Source of the DNA: Rhizophagus sp. LPA8_4_AMF
Taxonomy: Eukaryota; Glomeromycota; Glomeromycetes; Glomerales; Glomeraceae
Length of the DNA stretch: 53,324 nt
NCBI GenBank assembly: GCA_021464525.1
Contig: JADRCO010000108.1
Location: 1-53,324, forward strand
Direction of reading: 5' to 3'
Shown: positions 12,501 to 25,500 of the stretch, piece by piece
How positions within the stretch are numbered: position 1 is the first letter of the stretch
Layout of the letters: every line of letters starts with the position of its first letter
Translations under genes and position numbers: made by a program
The notes under the pieces: model-generated
What the model saw: the letters and a program-made list of their open reading frames with translations, nothing else
What the model was told of the DNA's origin: nothing
The model's database searches: none

Positions 12501-13455
12501 TAGATCAAAATAACCAGTAATAATAAAATACTAATATGAATACCTAGTCATTAACGATAAAATACATTCAAAATAAAGGGTTCGATCTGTATACGCCGCA
12601 TTGGGTAGATTTGAAATTAATATATTCCACCTTTAAAAATAAAATAAATCAATTCCAGTTTCACATTCAAAAAAAAAAAAAATTTATATAAATTACGAAC
12701 CACTTTAACAAAATGACTCGACCATGTTGTAAACCTTTGTCCGTTGCGTTTACTATTAAAGAATGTTTTTATTAACTATAATATAAAGCAAAATAACAAG
12801 GAAAAGACGAATTATTTACTTGTTATGTATTTTTTGAGCCAAGGAATTAAAACTGATTTTATAACATCCACTTTATGACGATCCTTGGATTGAAATCTAC
12901 AATGTTTTTTTAATATCAATTTTTGAAAACATAAATGACTTTAAAATCGATTTTATCATACCTCGCCAAGGCTTTTTCTATACTCTTATATTCATTATCT
13001 TGTGTATTATTACTCCAAGACTTAAACAACTTGAATCTAATTCCAGAGTCCATTGAACTTAACTTTTTTTTCGAAACATCTGTACCGGACGACGCTGTGG
13101 ATACAGAATTGGAAGAACTGTTGCTACTTAGTAAGTTAGATATAAAGCCATATTTAGACTTTTTATCTGGTTGTCTTGAAATCGTTGTTGTGGTAGAAGT
13201 TGTAGTTGCTTTCGTTGTAACCGTCATTGCTGTTGTTGGTGGTGTTACTGAAGTTGGTTGGTATGAAGCAGAGGAAGAACTATCGGGAATAGGTGGCTCT
13301 TCGGTTGAATCTATATTTTTAAAATCAGAGTCTACGTTCAAAGCTGTATCCGTAGAGTTTTTTTCGGAAAGTTTTATGGTTTCACTCGGGCTACTAGTAA
13401 TATTCTCGTTGTCTGCTATAGATAAAGATTTGTCGTTATCATTCAAGTTTTGCAT
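9577..13455 (-). CDS. DUF1765 (UPF0592) family protein
   Basis: A large fungal protein of unknown function, about 1,000 residues over about ten exons. The N-terminus (13455-12957) is Ser/Thr rich and low complexity, with SRQPDKKSKYGFISNLLSS. Splicing at GAG|GTATGA joins it to RFQSKDRHKVDVIKSVLIPW. The conserved body follows: RWNILISNLPNAAYTDRTLY, MEIPINTIITYRAALMSTLH, PGVGFALLQALPV, WRQFENAKRIWGEPPIEMSG, then PPFEYITAPGYIHLASFFLL with IESLIHRNIHT. This last block is the best-known signature of the family. A Gly/Asn/Val-rich insertion is encoded at about 11420-11220. The C-terminal exon (10299-9577) is again Ser rich, with RQYATHRHTYAGKA. Members are annotated as membrane-associated in fission yeast, but the biochemical role is unknown. 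I recognise the family from the conserved blocks, not from any function. Confidence 0.82.
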
Positions 13456-14394
13456 GACGAAGGATACAAAACCTTTCTTTTATAATCAAAAAAATAGTTT
13501 TATTGAACGTTGCGACATTAGCGTATTTTACAATATTTATTTATGATATCTTCCAGACATTATGCATGCAGAATTTTCGCACCAAAATGTAACAATTGTT
13601 AATTATTTCTATTTTTGATATTATTGTTATGATTGAAACATATACTTTTAATCCAACATTCGTGATATATAAAAGAACAAGACCGTTGAAATCAACAATG
13701 TATTTATTTCTCTTAACTACTTACACGTGATATTTCTCTTTTATTCGGAAATTTCGTCATAGCCTCAAAAGGTCTCATATAATTTAATCTCTCATATGGT
13801 ACATTTGTTTTTTATTATTGTATAAAATTAAAAAAAAAAGGCTTTTAAACCTTTTTTCGAAAATTTTTTAGATATTTATCTAAAAACGAGTTAACAAATC
13901 ATGTATAATTGACAAGAAACATGTGAACATGTTATATTAATTTATACTAATTTTAGTAATGATCAGAAATTCAATTGATAACCAACATTACAATGCTTTT
14001 AAAAAAAATTGTGATAGGTTTTCATGAGCCTGATCATTTGAAAACAAATTTCCTTAGCACAAATGAATGTTAAGGATACTAAAAAAAATTTTTATTAGAA
14101 ACCCGAATTGTCTTAACAATCAGTTGATTAATGATCAACTTTTCCAAATTTTATTATAGATTTATTTATCACATATCAGTTATTATCCATTATCCTGTTA
14201 TAAAGTTATTAATGTTGTGCATACTATTTGATATACTGCAGAACCGATCGATTGTCACTCACTGATATTAAAATTTTATTTGCTAATATTTATTAATAAA
14301 GTTGTGTATATCTTTAATGTTAAATAAATATGTATTAGTTGATAAAACTAAACTTTTTTTTTACTAATTTTAACATGTAATTAATTAGAATTAA
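13456..14394. other. Intergenic spacer, no gene seen
   Basis: About 940 bp lie between the DUF1765 start and the Tfc4 stop. The sequence is AT-rich without an open frame over 60 codons. It should contain the DUF1765 promoter; no specific element was identifiable. Confidence 0.45.
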
Positions 14395-17300
14395 TCATAT
14401 AGTACAATATTGTTTTAATAATACTGCCGCTAACCCAGGAGATCCATTTCCCACATAAATCATTGATAAATTATATGCCGCATCCCTTCTAAGGCTTGTA
14501 GGATCATCATCATCCTCGACGGGACATTCTTCGGAAAGATTTTCGGATGATTTACCCTTCATAAATTTTAAAAATTAATAAATGTATAACATATTTTTTA
14601 TTTATTTATTGATAATTTATTACTTTACCTTCTCATGTTGCTCTCTGAAAACTTGCTGAAGAGAAGGTAACTTTAAGCAACTTTCATAATGAGGCACAGC
14701 TAAATGATATAAACCAAGTTCATGAAAAGCTCTTCCGAGATTATATTCAGCTTCTTGGTTTCTTTCTTTCAGTTCATAATAATTATACAAAAATGTAAAT
14801 GCCTATATAAAAGGATTTTATTTATTATTATTGAAAAAAGGTAATACATTTACAAAATTAATATTTTTAAATACCTGCATAATTTGTAAATGTCGATTAT
14901 CACTTATTCTTTGCATGGACCGATGCATATATGCAAGTCCCATTGACAAACTAATTAAAGGATCTTTTGGTTTAACCGAATACGCACGAGAATAGTATCC
15001 TGAAAACAGATTTTTACAGTCAATTCCAAATATATTATGTATGCAAAATAAACCGAGCATTAATAACAACTTACCAATTGCACCGACATAACTTCTGGCA
15101 CATGCCAAAATATGTCCATAAAGCGATAATAATGCTGCAACTGGTTTCTCGGGAACTTTGGCTTTTTTCATAACAGGTTTTTGTTTAATCTCACTTTCGG
15201 ATTTATCTGAATTACTCGAGTTATTTTTTATTATTGGAGTTTGATAAAACCCAGTATCCATCAACTTAACTTGACGAAGAAAATATTTTTGGGAATTTGC
15301 GGCTGCAAAGCATGATAACGCATTTGAACCACTGGATATTTTTTAAAAATAAATAACGAGTTACTAAACTAGTTGTTAAACATTGCATTAACCAATTTTC
15401 ATCATACCTAGACATTCCTGCTCCATATAAATTATATAAATTACTATTAAATGGTTCATGATTACATAGCCATCTTGCATTCTCACATACAACTAAAAAA
15501 TTGCGCGTATGAAGTCCCCATGCTAAGCGAACAAAATAGTATAAAATTAGACTAATGAACTTGCGTTCTATATATATATGAAATAGACATATTATTCTTA
15601 CCCAATGATAACAACTTGAGAACAGTTGTATAATGAATATTGTGAAAAAATACATTTGCTCTACAAGCTAACTTAAGAAGATCAAAAGCCTCTTCTTCAC
15701 AATTATTTTTTGTTGCAGTGACAATATACTATATAAATTAAACCAGAGTTTAAACAATTAATATCATATAAATTAAACCAGAATTTAAACAATTAATATC
15801 ATATAAATTAAAACAAACCTTGATAAAAAAGTCAAACCATTTTTCAAAAGTAATACCGTTAAATTCGGTAATTTTTTTGCGTATTTCATCTTCTAATTCG
15901 CCTTTTTCCCCATCTAAAAGTATATTTAGTAATTAATAAATGTAAAAATTTAAGATAATTGTTTCTAAAAAAAATTATTTACATATTCTTTTTATACAAA
16001 CCAATGCGCCATTGCAACCTTTTTGCCATTGTAGTTGCTTGTTCATCTAGATAAGCATCATCACTATCATTAGAATTTTCAAATTCTTCGAAGTAAACTT
16101 GTTTTCTCCAGGACCTTCGACGGTCCCATCCTTTAAATGGAAGCATCTAAATATAATAAGTTAATAAAAATTTAAACGTACTCAATAATATAAAAGAAAA
16201 AAAAAACATAGAGACAATTCACACAAAAACAATTACCCTGTCTCTCTGAGGATAAAAAGCCCTGTTATTTTTCCAATCAATAACAACATTTCTAGCAGTT
16301 TCCAAAAATTCTTTAGCTGATTCACAATCTCCAAGCTTAGATCGATCATATAAAAGATCTAATCTGTGAAATTGAATTTTAGTTTCCTTTTCTTTTTCTG
16401 CCATTTTTTGTTTACGCTCCTCTTCTGCTCTTGCAAAAGCATTAGCTTTTGATTCTTCAGACACAGTTTGAATTAAGGACGATTCATTTTGTAAGGTCCC
16501 TGCTGATAAATTATGCAATGAACTAATATTGAATTGATTTGATATCGATGATGATGATTCCACTTGAGATTCTGCTGCCACTTGAGCGAGCTTTCTTTTA
16601 CGCGCTTCAAGAACTTTTCAAAAGTACCATTTAAGTGTTAATGCAACGGGTATTATTTATTCAAGATAGAATATAACAGCTAAACACCTTCATTGACTAT
16701 CTCAAGCGCTTTTTCCTTTTCATCCAAATCTTCATAGGTTTCAGCAAGTGCCATTTTAATATCCAAATTATCCGGTAACTCTTTCACAACTATGAATGAA
16801 CAATCGAATATTTATTAAATATAATGTCTATTATAAAATAAATAAATATAATTTTTTTTTTTACCGGCGGCGAAATATTCGGCCACACTTTCAAGGTTTC
16901 CTAATTCTCGGTGACACATTCCCATTCGCATCCATGCAAGGGGTTTATCTGTCTAAAACAATAATAAAGCATACACACATGTATTTATAAATAATACTTC
17001 TAGTTTCTAAATATAAATCAAAATATATTTACGGATTCATTCTCGACAATTATTTCATATATTGACAAAGCATCTTCAAACAACCCCTTGTCTGTATAAG
17101 TTTCAGCTACTTCATAGTACAAATCTACATACTGCTCAACATCGTATGACTCGAGATAAGCAAAATGTAGCTAATTTAAATTATTCAGACAGAAATATAA
17201 ATTTTGAATTCACCATTTTAAAATAATAATGAAATTAAATAAATAAATACATACTTTGCCTTCTTCAAGTCGATCTGTTAAAATTCTGCATTGTCCTAAT

Positions 17301-19069
17301 TTAACTCTTAATTCAATAGGTAATGTAGCATTTGAACCTCCGGTGCTACTAGCACCACGAAGTCTAGCAGCTGCTAAAATTGAAGCATGATCTCTTCTAT
17401 CTAAATTCTCCTCCTCTTCATACTCACGATCATCATTTATATAATCCCACCATGTCTCATTTTCTCTTCCTTGCAACCATCTTACACCCTGTTTAATAAA
17501 ATCAATAGCACTGTTATAATCACCAGATAACATGTAAAGTTCAGCCATTATATTTATCTCAGAATATCCGAAGCTTCCTTCAGCCTCAGGATCTTCTGGT
17601 AAAGGCCTATTTCTGTAATAGGAATAAGCATCAAGAAAAAGTTCAATGGCTTGAGGAATTTCATTCATTTGTACTTGAATACGAGTTATTTCTCGTAATA
17701 CATTCATATCATGGGGTATCTTTTCTAATAGACCTTTAAAACCGTCTATCGCCTTTAAAAGAAGATTTGCAAAATAAATATCGATAAATGAGATACTTCG
17801 TTAAAAAGGCGTTATTAAAAGAGAAATACTTTTTTGAATTCTCCAATTTCTGAATATAGAATCGATCGATCCCAAATAGCATCCACATCATTATGATCAC
17901 ATCTGATTGCCTTAGAGAAACAATAAATAGCCTGATGAATTGAATTATGATTTCTAAATAATATAATATATAAATAAAAGAAATTAGATATATCACTATA
18001 ATAAATTATATAGAGAAAAAACCAACTGACTTGCTTAAAAGGCCTAATCTCTTCCATAATGCACCATCGTGTGGTGTTAAATGAGCTGCAACTAAATACA
18101 ATTGCAAAGCTTTTTCTGGACATCCCATCTCATCTTGAATAGTTCCAAGGGTAAACCAAGCAGAATGAATATTTGGATCAATTTTAATAACCTCTTGAAG
18201 AATTTCAATTGCTTTTGGATAATCTCTATTTACGTAATGTAAATTAGCTTCTCCAACTAATGCACGAAGATTTGGCGGAATAACACGAGGTCTTGGACCT
18301 TTCTATAAAGAATTATCGAATTATCCCGAATAATAATCTGTAGAATTTAATTTAATTGAAGAATTCTTAAATAAATAATATATGTTAAAAAAGGGTACCT
18401 TTCCCTTTTTTATTCTTCCAATTCCACTAGTAAGTCTTAAATCTTGATTAAATTCGGTCCACTCTTTTTCCAGATTTTGCCAAAGGTGAGGAACAGAATC
18501 TCCTTTAGTTAAATCACTACCAATAGCTTCAGCTTGTGATAATAAACGACTATATAATTTAATATCGTTATTTGATAGGTAATTTATACTTTTTAAATTT
18601 GAATTATAACAATAATTTTTTACCCAAAATTATCCGACAAATATTTCTCATCGTCATCATCATCATCTTCTTCCACTTTGTCCATTTGTTCACTTTCATC
18701 TGTGTCGTTCAATTTATTTGCAAACGTATCTCCTCCAATTAGATCAGAATTTTGCAATTCATCATATTCTCCTTCAAAATCATATACTTCTCCTTCAAAA
18801 TCTTCTACAAACTCCTCTTCATCATCAACAAGATCTAAATGCTCATCAAAATTCTGAAATTCTCTGGATTCTGGTTGATTAAAACTTGCTTCCTCAGAGC
18901 TAGAATTAAACCCAAAAGAAGAACTTACAGCAGCCGTAGATGTAAGATCTGTAGCTTCTGCAAGCATATGAACTAAATCTGCGTCATCATACGTATTATT
19001 AAGTAGATCGAGAAAAGTCGTCGGGTTTGGAGTATTTCTTGGTAAATTTTTATTTGAAATATTTTCCAT
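14395..19069 (-). CDS. TFC4: Transcription factor IIIC TPR subunit (Tfc4/Sfc4/GTF3C3)
   Basis: This TFIIIC subunit binds box A and recruits TFIIIB to RNA polymerase III genes. About fifteen exons give an estimated 1,050-1,100 residues. The N-terminus (MENISNKN..., 19069-18620) is strongly acidic, including DDEEEFVEDFEGEV and a run of Asp. Tandem TPR motifs follow: ANLHYVNRDYPKAIEILQEV, HSAWFTLGTIQDEMGCPEKA, ALWKRLGLLSK, AIYCFSKAIRCDHNDVDAIW, INIMAELYMLSGDYNSAIDF, ADTY-type repeats such as AETYTDKGLFEDALSIYE, and MRMGMCHRELGNLESVAEYF. A charged coil-like segment (EERKQKMAEKEKETKIQ) separates the two TPR arrays, as in yeast Tfc4. The C-terminal TPRs include AEYNLGRAFHELGLYHLAV and end in AAYNLSMIYVGNGSPGLAAV before the stop at 14395. 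The acidic N-terminus, split TPR arrays and terminal TPR match the family. Nothing looks broken. Confidence 0.93.
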
Positions 19070-19691
19070 AATTGAGACAAACTCTAAATTTAGAGATCTT
19101 TTTTAGAATTTCTGTTCACATAATAAAGATTATCGTAATCTATTGTTCACGTGATGAGTAATAAAAATTCACATGAGTAATTCCGCACTTTTCCGGTTTT
19201 TTTTTCTTTTTTAATAATAGCCAGATTTTCTGGTACGCTGAAATGCTAGTTTATTCCAAGCCAAACAATTAACAATGACATACTTATTTGTCAGCACAGA
19301 ACATGTGGAAAAATTCAAAATTTAGTTTTCGTGATACCCCTTTTATCGGGTAAAAAATTCTTATAAAGATAATCCGTTTGTTCATCCTCTATCACTACCT
19401 TATTGACTTCTTTCAAAGCTCTTCACTAAAAAAGAACCACGTTGCTTTTTTAACTTGTTGGCATATGCCACGAAGTTGTGCAATCAAGTTTAAAATGTTT
19501 AACTAATTTCAGTAAATTTCAATTTAATGAGCCACCATTTTATCATAAACGTTCAAAAAAAATTTTTTTTTTTCCTTGTTAAGGACTTTCAATTTAGTGA
19601 AACTTTCTTTTTACTTTTTAAGAGTTTGACACTTTGACTATATAAAGACAATAGACAATTAATAATTAAAAGTTAATATTAAAAGGTTATA
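19070..19691. promoter_or_regulatory. Divergent promoter region between Tfc4 and the ELO elongase
   Basis: A 622-bp spacer between divergently transcribed starts. On the elongase side, TATATAAAG at 19639-19647 lies about 45-53 bp before the ATG and is a plausible TATA box, though in such AT-rich DNA this is weak evidence. Pyrimidine tracts (19199-19212 and 19563-19577) also occur. No known factor site was assigned. Confidence 0.4.
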
Positions 19692-20738
19692 ATGCAAAAC
19701 TCAACTTTTCAGTTTTCTATTGATCGTCCTTTTGGTATTTATTTTTATGATTATTTTGAGAAAGCGTACACTTTAGCAACGGGAAACGACCCAAATAATT
19801 TTGCGTTTATTGAGGGAGTTACTCCATTATCTACTAGATATGAAGTCATAATTGGCATTGTTACATATCTCGCTGTCATATTTGGAGGGAAACTACTTAT
19901 GAAAAATTTTCCAGTTATCAAACTTCAATTTATTTTCCAAATTCACAATCTTTTGTTGACGTTATCTTCTCTAGCACTTTTGATGCTATTCGCGGAACAA
20001 CTGATTCCAATATTAGCTCGTAAAGGACTTTTTCATTCCGTATGTCACAATGACGCATGGACTCAACGATTAGAGTTGTTATATTATCTTAATTATCTAG
20101 TAAAGTATTGGGAACTTACCGACACTGTCTTTTTAGTATTAAGAAAAAAGAATCTTGGTAATTTATATTTTCGGTTAAATTTTTTAATTTGATTTAAAAG
20201 TAATAAAATTGACCTTTAAAGATCTTTCCGGATTTTTATTTCAGAATTCTTACACGTTTATCATCATAGTATGACGATGGCTTTGTGTTTCTCGCAATTG
20301 GAAGGTAGAACCTCAGTGGTAAATAAATATTTTTTATTTTTTTCATTTTTTTATTTATTCTAATTATTGATAATTCCAATTTTATTATAGTCATGGGTTC
20401 CAATTACTCTTAATCTCTTGGTTCATGTGTTTATGTATTATTATTATTTTCGAACCGCAGGAGGGGCAAAAATTTGGTGGAAAAAATATATTACAACATT
20501 GCAAATAACGCAATTCGTAATTGATTTGTTCTTCGTATACTTTTGTTCTTATACATATTTCACTGCTACTTACTGGGATTGGATGCCAAATTATGGCTCA
20601 TGTGCTGGAAGTGAAAGTGCTGCTCTTTTTGGATGTTGGATTTTGAGTAGTTATTTACTTTTATTCATCGGATTTTATAATAAAACTTATAATAATAAGA
20701 AAGGAGTTACCGCAACAAAAGGAGCAAAAGTTGAATAA
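19692..20738 (+). CDS. ELO-family very-long-chain fatty acid elongase (3-ketoacyl-CoA synthase)
   Basis: An ER membrane enzyme that condenses malonyl-CoA with an acyl-CoA in the first step of the elongation cycle. The 295 residues come from three exons, 19692-20157, 20245-20318 and 20391-20738, with frame and GT-AG sites agreeing. Hydrophobic segments spread through the protein fit seven membrane spans. Diagnostic motifs are KYWELTDTVFLVLRKKN (about residues 137-153), the catalytic histidine box HVYHH (159-163), HVFMYYYYF, and TTLQITQFVIDLFFVY. The C-terminal NNKKGVTATKGAKVE is Lys rich, in line with ER retention tails in this family. The second exon is only 74 nt and carries the whole histidine box. 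Length is typical of the family. Substrate chain length or unsaturation preference cannot be read by eye. Confidence 0.95.
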
Positions 20739-21626
20739 TTTAGGTTTTATTTTAGTGATTTCCTTAATTTATATTATTATTTTCAATTTTAATTTTTATA
20801 AAAAAAATTATTTACAGTTCTTCTGAAAGAGAAAAAAAAAAATAATGGAACTTTTTAAAATAAGAAAAGTCGGTTATTTATTAAAAAAAAAATTTAATTA
20901 GATAGTTTTTTTTTTGCTTTATTATTATTATATATTTTTTTATCATTTCAGAAATTCAATCCTTTAATTTTGTAATTTTGCTTTAGATTTATTTTATTGT
21001 AGAAAAAATTATTGAAGGAACTTAATAATATACATATATATTAATTTTTTATACTTTGTATTCTGTTTCTGTATTTCTGAAAAATGTCCAAGAAATTAAA
21101 TATTTATTTTTTTCTTTGATGAAAGCAAATACTTTTTGATTTATAATAAAATGTCATTGTAAAGAAATTAAATTTCGATTCCATTTACTTACAAGATCGA
21201 AAAATATTCTTTAATTGGTTTAAATCGGATTATAAAAAAACCCACTATGTACAACATCAGTAACATAAAAAAAAAAAAAATTTAAATAAATAAATAGGTA
21301 CGAAAGTTTTTTTTTGTTATAAATTTGATACTATTAAGAAACAGATCAATGTTACACATCAAATTAGAACACAAGGGAGATAAGTGAACCAAAATAACAA
21401 AAATTTGGGCAATCCTTTCTCGACCTTGAACTCTTTTATTCGAATCCAACATCAATCGACTTTTTCCCATTTAAATATATCTGCTTCTATATGAAAAAAA
21501 ACAATTTGCACAATTTACAAGAAATTTATAAATTAAATCAAAATAAAAAAAAGGAACTAAATATGACAATACGATCACTTTCGTTACGTTTATACATAAA
21601 TGTTGATTTAAATATTCTAACTTTCA
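20739..21626. other. Convergent 3' spacer
   Basis: About 890 bp between the stops of the elongase (+) and Igo1 (-). AT-rich with long A- and T-runs. A 62-codon minus-strand frame at 21282-21470 has no family features and is treated as chance. Confidence 0.45.
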
Positions 21627-22356
21627 TCATGAATTATTGGTTGTTGTTGATGAAGTTGTAGAATTTAGAGTAGAAGCGGGTGTTGGTTCTGGGATCGTGG
21701 GAACTGGTGTTGTTTGGTTTGATGTGGAAATTGAAGTAGTTTGATTATCTGCGTCTGCAGATTGGGCATCTGCCTTTTCATCAATTTCAGTCTCGTGTAC
21801 GAGAGAACTTTCTTTCACAGGTGAAGAATTGTGAGTAACGGCTGCGATTGCATTCGCGTGAGGAATCGTTTCAGGAGAAGGGTGTTGAACACCGACTGGA
21901 CCTGAAGTCTTTCCAGCTTTGGAAAGAGCATAATCTCCAGAATCAAAATACTTTCGTTCCTACATAATATAACATAATTTATAAGTAGAAAACTTTTTAT
22001 TTCTCTCATCAAATCCTTAATAAATTATTTGTAATGACGACATTTTGAAAGATATACCCATTTTCCAGGGTTAAACCCCCTTTTTTCTTTCATTTTAATA
22101 AATACCTTTAATTTGTGAGATATAAGATCCTTTCCTGCTTTTCCTGCTGGTAACTTTCCATACATCCGGAAATGCTTCCTCTCTTCTTCAGTTAGTTTCT
22201 ATTTATTTAATGACGAGAATAAATTTAATTTTAGTAATAAACTTTTAACAAATAAATTCCCACGATCAGCCTCAAATAAGCTCATAATCTTATTGAGCTA
22301 TTGAAGTCATGATAACTTACATCGAGGTCAATCTTGTTTCTCCTAGCTGGATTCAT
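21627..22356 (-). CDS. IGO1: Endosulfine family protein phosphatase 2A inhibitor (Igo1/ENSA)
   Basis: A small cytosolic regulator. When phosphorylated by Rim15/Greatwall it inhibits PP2A-B55, and in yeast this promotes entry into quiescence and mRNA stabilisation. Three exons encode 153 residues: MNPARRNKIDLD, then KLTEEERKHFRMYGKLPAG (about 13-31), then ERKYFDSGDYALSKAG. The invariant FDSGDY lies at 48-53, with the target serine at position 50. The C-terminal half is a Ser/Thr/Pro/Asn-rich unstructured tail ending in STTTNNS. Introns are GT-AG (first donor GTAAGT). The FDSGDY core and upstream basic helix make the assignment firm. It should act downstream of TOR and nutrient signalling through a Rim15-like kinase, which is family knowledge rather than something visible here. 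Confidence 0.95.
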
Positions 22357-22576
22357 ATTACTGGCGTGGTTTTTTTAGTTTCCAAAAAGTAAAATAGAAT
22401 AAATATTGAAAGGAAAAAAAAACTTAAAAAAATAATAACGTTTGACGCAGATATTTAATCACAACTTGCATAATTAGCGACAAGTAAGATTTAAATGGTA
22501 AAAAAATTTTGTCACTTATCACATGACCAAATCCAAAACTTGTCACATAGTAAATTTATTATGACGTAAATGATTT

Positions 22577-25500
22577 TTATTTTTTAAAATTATTTAATAA
22601 TGTGGCGAAATCAGGTGCGGAAGAACCACTCGATTCTTCCATATTATCCAAATCAAAAATCTTCGGCTTGATTATATGATCTGCAATATATTGCAGATCA
22701 TCACATTCGCCATTATCTTTCCATTCGCCATTATCTTTCCATCTACCATTATCTTTACTTTTCTTTGATTTTGATTTCGATTTTGATTTTGACCTTGATT
22801 TTGATTTTTCGTTTGGTACGTTGAACTAGAATAGGAATTAGATTATAATAGAGTTTAACGTAATTAAATGCGCTATAATTAATAATTACCTTCTTTTTTG
22901 ATTTTTTGGGGGGTGGGCCACGAGTTTGCTCAGTTCTAATAGGAAATGTATTTCTAATCTGAGCTTGTAGACCATTCCATACTAATGGCACAAATGATAT
23001 TGTTTCACGGTCAATCTCAATATGCTGTGAGCTGGTAAGAGAGTAGTTTTCAACAGTTTCAACACTCTTATAAACTACAGCATAAGCTTCACCTTTCTCG
23101 TGACGAAGGATATATGATCCTTGACATAATTGGCTAAAATTAAAATAATCAAAAATTGCAAAATTAGAATCCAGTTAAATAAGAACTCATTCATAAAATA
23201 TCGTTAATATATACCGTTGTAATTGCTTAAAAACGTAGTGCAACTTTTTGATAAGTGATTTCACCCTAATATTAAAAAGATCATTCAGTAAAAAGTTACT
23301 TACGTAAACATATATTCTAGTTAGCTACTCACCGATTTTCATCAGGGAGAATATTATCCGCTGATACTCTCTCGACCATATTTAGGGTATTCATTGGAAC
23401 ATCGATTCGGCCAAGCATTAGATCAGCTTTATTTCGTATCATCGAATAAATCCACCAGCGCGATTGCTCAATAAAACTGATACTTTCGTAGTTGTAATCC
23501 AACTGATAATCTAATTTTGATTTTATTCCTACAGTACGAATCTATATTTGTACACAAACCACATATTAGAAAAAATTTACTTTGCATCAATATGATTATT
23601 TTTAAAACAAACCTTTTGATCTGAATCTCTGTAATATCCATGAGATTTACATCGTATCAAAATACTTATATCATCAATATTCCATAGTGAATATTCAAGG
23701 TTGTGCGAAGAATATTGTAATTCGCCATCTTTATTTTCAACATTTGAAATATCGATACACGTATTCATTTTCAAAGCCATGCTTTTAAAAGCTGTATTAT
23801 AGTAAACTTGATTGATTTCACGTGGTGTCATTTTCTTTTTCACAAATGGTTTATCGATATATATTGTTTTAAGAGTAGAATTCTCTAATTAAACATAAAA
23901 ACATTATTGGCAATCTTTTAAATTGTGTATATAGAAATTATTAATTTACCTTTGGTAAATTCAACTATCTTGATCGGAATTTCCAAATCAACATCTGTAG
24001 ACTCAGCTAAACCAACAAGTGCAGCAAGACCGCCAGAAGAAATTACAACGTCAACTTTATGATTGGAAAGCATTTCAGGGATTAATGGATCCTGGCTAAC
24101 CACTGGAATTCTCTATTAAAATTAGACAAGTTTTCGTATAATAGAAAATTTCATAATGAATAATAAATCATTAACCAATTTACCATCTTTTGCCAATAAT
24201 CTTTTATAACAAAATCTGCTGATATTGTATTAGCGAATGGAATGTCATTTAACAAAAGTTCCTTTTCTAATTGAAAAGGAATTTGATTTACTACTGTTGG
24301 TGGAATCGAAAATTCAAAAAGCTTTCCCTTAAAAGTTTGAAAAATTTAATAAAAATTACAATTAAAAATGAAATAAAAGTTTAAACACATTATTATCATT
24401 AAAATTAACGTACGATTGAACTGAGTTTTTGTTTGAATTTTAATTCTGGTTCCCCGAGACTGACTGGATTAAGCCCAATTGTTAATTCTATTCTCTAAAA
24501 AAAACCAAGATATTTATTAATTCATCATACCATTATGTACAAATCGGAATTACGATTATTTACTCACTGAATATTCATTTATATTACTTTGCCTGCCGTA
24601 TTTTAAGTGATTCTAAATTAAAGGAATTAAATTATTTTGTCGTGATATTGATTAATATTGAACATGAAAGACACTAACCATAACTTTATTTTCTATCAAT
24701 GGGTTCAAATGACCAACAAACGATTTCGATCTTTCAAACTGCCATCGCTCAAAATTCTTTTGTTCGTTTATGACCCGTTCCGACATATTCTTATAAAAAT
24801 TACGTTGTTCTTTTGAAACCAATTCCGGCTAGTTAAATATAAACTTGCATTAACATTTATTACATGTACATACAAACATTATAAATAAAAAATATAACAT
24901 ACATTACGGTAAATCACTGCCTCGATCTGAAGGTATTTTAGATGTTCATCCGAAGACATCGAAGAATAAGGTAAGTTCATCATTTCTGATCGAGAATTTG
25001 ATGGAACATCTGTAATATTTGTAGCTGATTGTTTTTGTATCAGTGAAGTTTCATTCTTCCGATTCTCATCAAGCAATTCTAAAAATGTACCCAATATATC
25101 TTCGGAAGTTTTTGAATCATCAGGTACAGATCTCTTTGCGGGAACAACTTTACTAGCGGATGAATTTGAGGATGAGATCAACTCTGTCGTACTTTCGACT
25201 GACTGTGCATTTTTCGAATTTTTTTTAACATTTAATTTTGGTATTATATTTTTTTTATTATATATTATATCATTAGAGAGTGATTCATTATTATCATTTA
25301 AGTCCCTTTCAAGGTTCTCAGCGGATATCATATCACTTTGACTATTTTTATTTTTTACAGGTGTAAAATCACTTGAAAGTTTTAACATATTATTTACTGA
25401 AACTTCTTGAGTTCTAGATTCGCCTGAAGATTCTATAACGACTTCTTCTACCACATCAGTAAAACTTTCATCTTCGGAATTATCTTTTTGGACTTCAAGT

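Noticed and set aside
12935-13546. 203-codon plus-strand open frame
   Set aside because: It is antisense to the Ser/Thr-rich first exon of the DUF1765 gene. The minus frame has the in-frame splice junction and the start.
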